Shown piece by piece: positions 27,397 to 34,188 of a stretch of DNA of 44,251 bases. The notes under the pieces are model-generated. The model saw nothing but the letters and a program-made list of their open reading frames with translations, was not told where the DNA came from and did not search any database. The stretch spans positions 1 through 44,251 of the forward strand of contig JAUWOP010000006.1 in NCBI GenBank assembly GCA_030612045.1, written 5' to 3'. Source of the DNA: Chloroflexota bacterium. GTDB taxonomy: Bacteria; Chloroflexota; Dehalococcoidia; UBA2247; JAUWOP01. The position numbers and the translations under genes are program-made. The stretch's first letter is position 1. Each line of letters opens with the position of its first letter.

Positions 27397-28323
27397 ATGC
27401 AATACAAAGCATCATTAGAGACCTACGCTGGAAGGATTAGAGAGGTGGTGATAGGGAGGGAGAAGAAGTTGCTTAGAATCGGGGGGGCAGATACCTTCCC
27501 CTTTCATTCCTTCGAAGGTTCTCTGCCTAATCCACCGCAGTTTGCCTTGGAGGTCTATGATACGGAGCCCGAGGGCTGGTCCAAAGGAGCACTGGAGCCC
27601 TTTAAGGATGTAGTGGCTGACCCTGTCAGGTGGGCAAGGAAGTGTGTGGAGAACTATGGGGCTGAGTTAGTTTGCCTTCAGCTTCTTAGTACTGACCCTG
27701 GGGGGAAGAATACCTCTGCTGAAGAAGCGGCTGAGTTGACTCGGCAGGTGATGGAGGCAATAAATGTTCCTCTTATTGTCTATGGCTCAGGAGCTGATAA
27801 GAAAGATCTAGTGGTCCTGAGTAAGGTGGCTGAGGTCTGTTCGGGAGGAAATCTCCTGCTGGGTCCACTGAAAAAGGAAAACTATGAGGAGATAGCTAGA
27901 GCAGCCCTGGAGTATGGTCACTGTATTATTGCTCAGGCATTTTTGGACATTAACCTGCAAAAGGAATTGCATATTAAACTGTGTAAGTTCTTCCCTGTGG
28001 ACAAGATAGTGATTGATCCTCTGAGTGCGGCACTGGGTTACGGTATGGAGTATGGCTTCTCCATAATGGAAAGGATAAAGCAAGTAGGCATAGTGCATAA
28101 GGATGCCATGATGCAGATGCCAATAATTGCTAATCTGGGGAAGGAGTGCTGGAAGACCAAGGAAGCAAAGGAGAGTGAAAGACAGGGAATACTATGGGAG
28201 GGAATCACTGCCCTTAGCTTGCTTCTGGCGGGAGCTGATGTGGTGGTCTTGAGGCACCCTGAGACCTACAATCTAATGAAGAAGCTAACGAGAAATAAAG
28301 GGTCATATTCGGTTCCTATGTGA
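27397..28323 (+). CDS. acsD: acetyl-CoA decarbonylase/synthase, corrinoid protein small (delta) subunit
   Basis: 308 aa from ATG 27397, with TTAGGAGGAG just before it; a longer frame overlapping the previous gene is unlikely. The TIM-barrel protein binds the corrinoid with the large subunit AcsC/CdhE. Key stretches: VLRIGGADTFPFHSFEGSLP-like start, NTSAEEAAELTRQVMEAINV, VIDPLSAALGYGMEYGFSIM and MQMPIIANLGKECWKTKEAK. It accepts the methyl group delivered by the preceding enzyme. The large subunit and CO dehydrogenase genes are not in the window. Confidence 0.92.
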   Translation: MQYKASLETYAGRIREVVIGREKKLLRIGGADTFPFHSFEGSLPNPPQFALEVYDTEPEGWSKGALEPFKDVVADPVRWARKCVENYGAELVCLQLLSTDPGGKNTSAEEAAELTRQVMEAINVPLIVYGSGADKKDLVVLSKVAEVCSGGNLLLGPLKKENYEEIARAALEYGHCIIAQAFLDINLQKELHIKLCKFFPVDKIVIDPLSAALGYGMEYGFSIMERIKQVGIVHKDAMMQMPIIANLGKECWKTKEAKESERQGILWEGITALSLLLAGADVVVLRHPETYNLMKKLTRNKGSYSVPM

Positions 28324-28380
28324 GCTTTCTCAAAAGTATGGTAGAATGTAAAGGTTAGGGTGTTTGAGGTTGAGGATTGA

Positions 28381-29130
28381 TTGGGAACCTTAGGGTTTAT
28401 TGTGGAAGGGATAAAGTTGATATTTGATGCTACACAGTTCGCATTTGAACCTCCGCTGCAGATTAGAGGGGCACGCCGTATCTTAATTAAACCTTGTGCG
28501 GATTGCTCCATGCCATATCCTCGGACTACTAGTCGGGAGTGTCTGGCAGCAATAATTGCTGGAATTAGGAATGTGAGTAGTGCTAATATTATTCTTATTG
28601 AAGGTAGCCTGAGTGAGGAATCAGTGCAGGATATTTATGGTTACCTGGGTTACGATTTCCCCCGGGTACAAATATTAGATGTCCGTGACTGTGCCTCAGT
28701 GGAAGTAGATAATCCTTTACCTCACCCCTTAGCTGTATCCGCTTTCTGGCTACCTAATATCCTCCTCTATTGCGACTACCTGATAAGTGTATCTCCATGC
28801 AAGATATATGAAGGAGGGGCAAGTTTAAGCATAATGAATCTGCTTAGCTTGCTACCATCGAGCAAATATCGGAATGATATAGAGTATGGGGTGGAGTTTT
28901 GGCATAAGCTGGGAGTACATAAGGTAGCTGCTGATCTTTACTTCACAATTCCCTTTGACTTAGGGATTATTGAGGAAGGGCAGTATTCGGCTAATGGTGA
29001 GCCTGAGCACTGTGGAAGGATTTTTGTAGATGAACCCTATAGGGTAGATAAGGAGGTATCCCAGACATTGGGAATCGATAGTGAATGTCTCAGACTAATT
29101 GAGGTAGTCAGGTCACAGCCTAAGCGTTGA
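28381..29130 (+). CDS. DUF362-like protein
   Basis: 249 aa starting at TTG, with TTGAGG just before it. RRILIKPCADCSMPYPRTTS, then an alternating alpha/beta core (SANIILIEGSLSEESV) and a CDYLISVSPCKIY segment, follow the DUF362 pattern, a family often next to iron-sulfur and corrinoid genes. No ferredoxin Cys4 motif is seen. It is third in the acetyl-CoA operon; a role in cofactor or cluster handling is inference only. Confidence 0.6.
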   Translation: MGTLGFIVEGIKLIFDATQFAFEPPLQIRGARRILIKPCADCSMPYPRTTSRECLAAIIAGIRNVSSANIILIEGSLSEESVQDIYGYLGYDFPRVQILDVRDCASVEVDNPLPHPLAVSAFWLPNILLYCDYLISVSPCKIYEGGASLSIMNLLSLLPSSKYRNDIEYGVEFWHKLGVHKVAADLYFTIPFDLGIIEEGQYSANGEPEHCGRIFVDEPYRVDKEVSQTLGIDSECLRLIEVVRSQPKR

Positions 29131-29140
29131 AGGGGGTTTT

Positions 29141-29548
29141 ATGCAGGGCCATACTGAGAGAGGATTAGCATATTACATTGATCTGGATTGGTATAAGAGA
29201 AATAGCCGTTCCTTTTCTGTACTTGCCGAACCGTACCTCTGCTCCCAGTGTCAAGAGAGATTGAATGCAGAGGAAGGCTACCCTTCCGAATCTGCTCTTA
29301 TTAAGCAGATAGCTAGCTGTTGTTCTCGGAGGGATGACTACATACGGGCAAAGTTACCCCTGCTAGAGAGTATATTCCGAATCCTCATTGCTAATGGTAA
29401 TAAGCCTCTCTCCATAGAAGAGATAAGGCGACGTTTGGAAGAAAAAAGAGAGGGAAATTTTACTCCTACGGTGGATACCCTTCATCGTCTCCTGGAGAAT
29501 GACTACTTCTATGGACTGCAGCCTGTATCACCAGAACCAGGGGACTGA
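29141..29548 (+). CDS. hypothetical protein with Cys pairs and winged-helix-like C-terminus
   Basis: 135 aa, ten bases after the DUF362 gene with GGGGG as a ribosome site. Residues 35-70 carry CSQCQERLN and CCSRRD, a possible Zn site. Residues 75-130 (LLESIFRILIANGNKPLSIE, then RLLENDYFYGL) look like a winged helix. I have the impression of a conserved Dehalococcoidia protein but cannot name a family. Its place at the operon end suggests a regulatory or accessory role. Confidence 0.6.
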   Translation: MQGHTERGLAYYIDLDWYKRNSRSFSVLAEPYLCSQCQERLNAEEGYPSESALIKQIASCCSRRDDYIRAKLPLLESIFRILIANGNKPLSIEEIRRRLEEKREGNFTPTVDTLHRLLENDYFYGLQPVSPEPGD

Positions 29549-29553
29549 GAATA

Positions 29554-29850
29554 TTAGTACTTTACTTCAAAGGAGAGGAACTCACCTGTGTACTTACTCT
29601 CCTTTGTCTCTATATCTTGCACTATAGCACCGGGTGGTCCTTGGTGTAGATGGTGGAGAAGGTGCCTTAGATTCTTTCTCTCACCTTCAGCATATACTTC
29701 TACAGCATTCTTGCCGTGGAGATTACGAACGAACCCGGTAAGTTTCAGGGCATTAGCATGATGTTGCGTGAAGGCACGGAAGTATACACCCTGAACCCGA
29801 CCCCTGACTATGATGTACATAGAAGTGAGATCAGAGCCTGTGTTATTCAT
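29554..29850 (-). CDS. acyP: acylphosphatase
   Basis: A 98-aa small hydrolase of acyl phosphates. The diagnostic RGRVQGVYFRAFTQHHAN holds the catalytic Arg (FRA), and GFVRNLHGKNAVEVYAEG the catalytic Asn. The usual length is ~90; an internal Met (MYIIVRG) could be the true start. It is isolated, converging on the acetyl-CoA operon. Confidence 0.92.
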   Translation of the reverse strand: MNNTGSDLTSMYIIVRGRVQGVYFRAFTQHHANALKLTGFVRNLHGKNAVEVYAEGERKNLRHLLHHLHQGPPGAIVQDIETKESKYTGEFLSFEVKY

Positions 29851-30458
29851 GGCAGGAGAGTCCCCATTTCAGGGTATCCAGAGCCTCGTATCCACCAGAC
29901 ATTCATCTCTTCTACATTCTCTTTTTTCTTCGCTTGACCATCTTTATCGTTACGAAGAGTAGAATCTCCAGTATGGCTATTTTGCTTGTTGAATAAGTAG
30001 TGTGAACTAAATCTGGGTCATTCAGACTCTTACATACACTCTGCCCCTTAATCCGTAGATTAAGAAGTAATGCTGAGACTTACTCTTGGTGCTGCTTCAC
30101 CTTCAGTGCCACGAATTTATAGCCGATGTCTCGCTCCGAAAGGATAATCCTGGGATTTTGAGGGTCATCCTCTATCTTCAGCTCTCAAGAGCTAGGGAGA
30201 TTGTTTCCACGACACCGGAGTCATCTTCTATAATTAAGACTTTCAACTCTTGGTTCTCTCACTTTCAATCTTGGAAGGTGCTTCTTTGACTCTAGAATAT
30301 AGAAGGAACATAACTAGGATTGATTATAATGTTGTAGGGGTCTTTAGTCAAACTCCTTCCCCTTGCAGTTTAGGGAAGGAATGCCTAAAATAGAGTCCAC
30401 CATATACAAGAGCTACTCCGAATATTAATTTGGAGTAGTCTTGTGTGAGGGGGAAGCG
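29851..30458. other. 608-bp intergenic region with a gene remnant
   Basis: 29851-30079 shows no intact gene; a minus-strand stretch near 29930-29990 encodes a hydrophobic run followed by a basic KRRKKR-like tail, possibly the end of a lost membrane protein. 30080-30246 holds the response-regulator remnant. TATAAT at 30325-30330 may be the mtnA -10. CCTTCCC at 30356 pairs with GGGAAGG near 30375 as a small hairpin. Confidence 0.5.
30080..30246 (-). pseudogene. internally deleted OmpR-type response regulator
   Basis: From 30246 down, the minus strand reads LKVLIIEDDSGVVETISLAL, the receiver beta1-alpha1 with the acidic pair, then stops at 30178. In the next frame it continues ELKIEDDPQNPRIILSERDI and GYKFVALK to a TAA at 30080-30082, the C-terminal strand-wing end of an OmpR/PhoB DNA-binding domain. 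Phosphorylated Asp, linker and recognition helix (about 170 residues) are missing, and the join shifts the frame. It cannot work as a regulator. No sensor kinase is seen beside it. Confidence 0.82.
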
Positions 30459-31478
30459 ATGGAACCTGTTGAGTGGCTGGGGAATAGGCTCAAGATGATT
30501 GACCAGAGTAAACTTCCTGGTGAAGAACTCTACCTTACAACAGAGGACTACCGGGAGGTTGCCAGGTGTATCAAAGAGTTGAGGGTGCGAGGAGCACCTA
30601 CCATCGGAGTTGCTGCTGCTTATGGAATTACCCTCGGTGCTCAGGGGATTAGGACTGAGAATAGAGATGAGTTCCTCACCAAGTTGTCCCAGGTAGTGGA
30701 GACCATGGCTTCTACCCGTCCCACAGCAGTTAACCTGTTCAAAACCATAGAGAGAATGGAAGCAATAGCTAAGAAGGGTGGTTCCATCAGAGAAATAAAG
30801 GAAAGACTCCTCAGTGAAGCTATCAGGATTCATACTGAAGAGAGGGATTCCACAAGGCAGCTTGGTGAATTTGGTGCTGCGTTAATTCCCAATAGGGCTA
30901 CTATACTCACTCATTGTAATGCTGGACCACTGGCTACTTGTGGGTATGGAACTGCCCTGGGGGTAATCCACTTTGCAGCAGAACAAGGTAAGGGTGTTAG
31001 TGTATTTGCCGATGAGACTCGTCCGCTACTTCAGGGGGCGCGTCTTACCGTGTGGGAACTGATGAGGGACAATATTCCGGTGACGCTGATTACTGACTCT
31101 ATGGCGGGATGCCTCATGCATCAAAACAGGATAGATTGTGTTGTGGTGGGAGCTGACAGAATCGCTGCTAATGGGGATGTAGCCAACAAGATAGGCACCT
31201 ACATGGTAGCGGTGCTGGCGAAAGAAAACCATGTACCTTTCTATGTGGCTGCTCCAACAAGCACTATTGACCTCTCACTTTCGTCAGGGGCAGAGATTCC
31301 TATTGAAGAGCGTGACCCCTTAGAGGTCACCTGCCTTCAGGGGGTGTCTCTGGCGCCTGAAGGGGTGAGGGTTTTCAACCCTGCCTTTGATGTTACATCC
31401 TGTTATTATGTGAGTGCTATCATCACTGAGAAGGGAGTAGCCTACCCGCCCTACAGAAGTTCGCTACGAGAATTGTAG
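30459..31478 (+). CDS. mtnA: S-methyl-5-thioribose-1-phosphate isomerase
   Basis: Converts methylthioribose-1-phosphate to methylthioribulose-1-phosphate in methionine salvage. 339 aa from ATG 30459 (GAGGGGGAAGCG before it); TTG 30441 in frame is a poorer choice. The motifs RGAPTIGVAAAYG, ILTHCNAGPLATCGYGTALG (active-site Cys) and VVGADRIAANGDVANKIGTY (active-site Asp) are all intact. The remnant at 19764 is a broken relative. Confidence 0.95.
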   Translation: MEPVEWLGNRLKMIDQSKLPGEELYLTTEDYREVARCIKELRVRGAPTIGVAAAYGITLGAQGIRTENRDEFLTKLSQVVETMASTRPTAVNLFKTIERMEAIAKKGGSIREIKERLLSEAIRIHTEERDSTRQLGEFGAALIPNRATILTHCNAGPLATCGYGTALGVIHFAAEQGKGVSVFADETRPLLQGARLTVWELMRDNIPVTLITDSMAGCLMHQNRIDCVVVGADRIAANGDVANKIGTYMVAVLAKENHVPFYVAAPTSTIDLSLSSGAEIPIEERDPLEVTCLQGVSLAPEGVRVFNPAFDVTSCYYVSAIITEKGVAYPPYRSSLREL

Positions 31479-31535
31479 TTATCCAGCCTTTACAGTAGAT
31501 CGTTGCTTTACTAGAAAGCCAGAAGGGAATTGTGG

Positions 31536-33089
31536 ATGTTAGAGTTACCAGAAGTGGTGCAAGCCATGTTAGACCCACAAATCTACTCTCATGCACCTCA
31601 GAAGGTGGAGCTAGTACAGACTCAGATGTCCTTCGTTTTTCTCAGTAGTGAATATGTCTACAAGGTAAAGAAACCGGTAAATCTGGGGTATCTGGACTAT
31701 ACTACCCTGGAGCAGCGTAAGTTCTTCTGTGAACAGGAAGTGAAGCTAAACCGCCGCTTGTGCCCCCATGCTTACATGGGGGTAGTCCCCATAGTGCAGC
31801 GTCAGGGTAGGATTCAGCTTGGTGGAGAGGGGGAGGTAGTGGAATATGCGGTGAAGATGCGTCGGCTTCCTGCTGACCGCATGATGGATCTATTACTGTC
31901 ACAAGACCAGGTTTCTGAGGAGATGATTCGCAAGGTAGCTCGGAAGCTGGTTGATTTTCATCAGGGTGCTGAGGGTGGTGCCGAGATAGATAATTGTGGA
32001 AGCCTGAATGTAATTCGCTTTAATGCTGAGGAGAACTTCACCCAGACAGAGAAGTATATTGGTGTTTCCATTACCCCGCAGCAATATGATGCAATAAAAT
32101 TATACACTGAGAACTTCATCTTGCAGAATGCTGATTTGTTTGACAGGCGAGTGAGGGAGGGCAGGATAAAGGACTGTCATGGTGACCTCCATGCCGCTCA
32201 CATTTGCTTTACTGATGATATCTGCGTCTATGACTGTATTGAGTTCAATAGTCGCTTTCGATATGCTGATGTAGCTGCCGAGGTTTCTTTTCTGTCAATG
32301 GGTCTGGACTATCACCGCCATCCTCAACTTTCTCGATGCTTTGTAGACGCTTATATTGAGATGTCCCATGATGTGGAGATTAGTTGCCTGCTGAATTTCT
32401 ACAAGTGCTACTATGCCTATGTAAGGGGAAAGGTGGAGAGCTTTAAGCTCGATGACCCCTACATCCCAGTGGAGGAGAAGGCAAGAGTGGTAGAAGCTGC
32501 CCGCAGATATTTTGAGCTATCTCACACTTATATCACCAGCCCTCTTCTGCTACTTACTGCTGGTCTGGTGGGAACAGGTAAAACTACCATTGCTCAGGAG
32601 TTAGCTCAAAGACAGGGATGGGAGATAATTTCCTCTGATGTTGTGCGGAAGACACTGGCACAAGTCCATCCCGGTGAGCATCATTTTGAACCCTTTGGGG
32701 AGGGGATATATTCAGAGGAATTCACCCACCGCACTTATGAGGAGATGTTTACCAGAGCAAGGCAGTCTCTTCTCCAGGGGCACTCAGTAGTACTGGACGC
32801 ATCCTTCAAAAGGGCTGCTGAACGGGTTAGGGCACAGGCTATTGCGCATGACGTAGGTGCAGATTGTGTGATAATCGAGTGTGTGCTTGATGAGCATATT
32901 ATGAAGCAGCGACTAGAGAAGAGACTCAGAGAGGGTTCGGTTTCTGATGGGCGATGGGAAATCTTCGAGGAGCAAAAAGGGGATTTCGAGCCTATAATCG
33001 AGTTCCCTCAAGCAAATCATCTCGTGGTAAACACCTCTAAGTCCCCCTCTGAAGTAGCTGAGTATATTGTAGCTACATTTCGCAAATAG
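31536..33089 (+). CDS. bifunctional APH-like kinase / P-loop kinase fusion
   Basis: 517 aa from ATG 31536; TTG 31530 is also in frame. The N-terminal ~320 residues have an aminoglycoside-phosphotransferase-like kinase fold: EYVYKVKKPVNLGYLDYTTL, then the catalytic DCHGDLHAAHICF (about 213-225) and IEFNSRFRYADVAAEV. The C-terminal ~180 residues are a separate P-loop kinase with Walker A GLVGTGKTTIAQEL (about 343-356) and a lid Arg cluster (RLEKRLREG). This two-kinase architecture is known from genome data as an 'AAA family ATPase'; the substrates are not known to me. Confidence 0.8.
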   Translation: MLELPEVVQAMLDPQIYSHAPQKVELVQTQMSFVFLSSEYVYKVKKPVNLGYLDYTTLEQRKFFCEQEVKLNRRLCPHAYMGVVPIVQRQGRIQLGGEGEVVEYAVKMRRLPADRMMDLLLSQDQVSEEMIRKVARKLVDFHQGAEGGAEIDNCGSLNVIRFNAEENFTQTEKYIGVSITPQQYDAIKLYTENFILQNADLFDRRVREGRIKDCHGDLHAAHICFTDDICVYDCIEFNSRFRYADVAAEVSFLSMGLDYHRHPQLSRCFVDAYIEMSHDVEISCLLNFYKCYYAYVRGKVESFKLDDPYIPVEEKARVVEAARRYFELSHTYITSPLLLLTAGLVGTGKTTIAQELAQRQGWEIISSDVVRKTLAQVHPGEHHFEPFGEGIYSEEFTHRTYEEMFTRARQSLLQGHSVVLDASFKRAAERVRAQAIAHDVGADCVIIECVLDEHIMKQRLEKRLREGSVSDGRWEIFEEQKGDFEPIIEFPQANHLVVNTSKSPSEVAEYIVATFRK

Positions 33090-33116
33090 TAATTGCTTAC
33101 TGCGGAGGCCACCGTA

Positions 33117-33374
33117 TTAACTCTCAACTATCTTATAGACACTGTCTCCTCGTCTCACCCGCTCTGGCACCTTTATCCCTATAGAGTCACCTGCCCTGGC
33201 TTCCTGCACATCTACATTGTTGATTTGTATTGAACCAATGGTAAACTCCAGGTCAGTAGTATGCCCCTTAATGTGGAGCTTATCCCCTACCTTTACGGAA
33301 TTATCTAGCGTAATGCCAGCTACTACAGGGCGACTGAAGAAATCACTTATCTTACCAATCTCCTGTTCCTCCAT
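33117..33374 (-). CDS. stand-alone EF-Tu domain-2-like beta-barrel protein
   Basis: 85 aa. The sequence ISDFFSRPVVAGITLDNSVK, VGDKLHIKGHTTDLEF and QEARAGDSIGIKVPERVRRG is the second (beta-barrel) domain of translation factors such as EF-Tu, without any GTPase domain. Small proteins like this are annotated as 'translation elongation factor-like protein'. AGGAGG precedes the ATG. Role unknown. Confidence 0.75.
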   Translation of the reverse strand: MEEQEIGKISDFFSRPVVAGITLDNSVKVGDKLHIKGHTTDLEFTIGSIQINNVDVQEARAGDSIGIKVPERVRRGDSVYKIVES

Positions 33375-33399
33375 GATGTCAACCTCCTTTCATGCTATT

Positions 33400-34188
33400 T
33401 TATCCAGGAGAGTCACCTGAAATGAGGGTGTTAATTTGGGACCTCAGCTTTAATACAGCCTCTCGTGCTGCTTGAGCAAAATCACCCTTGGCTGAAGCAT
33501 ATAATATCTGACGAGAGGATGCAAAAATAGCCCTACCCCCTCCTGTTTTCACCCCGTATTCCACGGCAGCGCCTAGGTCTCCACCTTGAGCACCAATGCC
33601 AGGGATTAAGAGGGTCATCTCCGGACAGATTTGACGGATTCGATTTAACTTGTGAGGCTGTGTTGCTCCTACCACCAACCCCACATTATCATGGTGATTC
33701 CATTCCTTTGCCCTTTGGGCTACCAGTTCATAAACTAAATCCTGGAAGTCAGCTGCTCCTGGGTTGGAAGTTCGACAGAGAATAAATACCCCCTTCTCAG
33801 CGTACTCGATGAAGGGTAATACGGAGTCATAGCCTAAATAAGGGTTCACCGTAGCTGCATCAAAACCCAGGGTAACAAATAACGCCTTGGCATACATTCG
33901 CGAAGTATTACCAATATCCCCTCTCTTGGCATCACCGATGAAAGGCATGTCATCTGGTATGTGCTCTCGAGTGGACTCCAGCGCTCTTAATCCCTCAATC
34001 CCCATAGCTTCGTAAAAGGCCAGATTAGGTTTATAGGCACAGACTACATCACAAGTAGCGGTGATAATCTCGCGATTAAACTCTGCTATCCCGATGTTAG
34101 GCATCAGCTCAACATTTGGGTCAAGCCCCAGGCATACCAGGCTATTATTTCTGTTAATTGCCAGAGAAAGTTTATTACCGAAGTTCAT
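33400..34188 (-). CDS. pyrF: orotidine 5'-phosphate decarboxylase (type 2)
   Basis: Last step of UMP synthesis. A 262-aa TIM barrel. The catalytic DAKRGDIGNTSRMYAKALF and the long N-terminal VCLGLDPNVELMP are those of the type 2 subfamily, and GIGAQGGDLGAAVEYG is the phosphate loop. The ATG follows the glycyl radical enzyme stop without a spacer base, so the two genes share a transcript. Confidence 0.95.
   Translation of the reverse strand: MNFGNKLSLAINRNNSLVCLGLDPNVELMPNIGIAEFNREIITATCDVVCAYKPNLAFYEAMGIEGLRALESTREHIPDDMPFIGDAKRGDIGNTSRMYAKALFVTLGFDAATVNPYLGYDSVLPFIEYAEKGVFILCRTSNPGAADFQDLVYELVAQRAKEWNHHDNVGLVVGATQPHKLNRIRQICPEMTLLIPGIGAQGGDLGAAVEYGVKTGGGRAIFASSRQILYASAKGDFAQAAREAVLKLRSQINTLISGDSPG

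Noticed and set aside
30086-30289. 67-codon plus-strand frame in the mtnA upstream gap
   Set aside because: The opposite strand clearly encodes the two ends of a response regulator, so this frame is its shadow.
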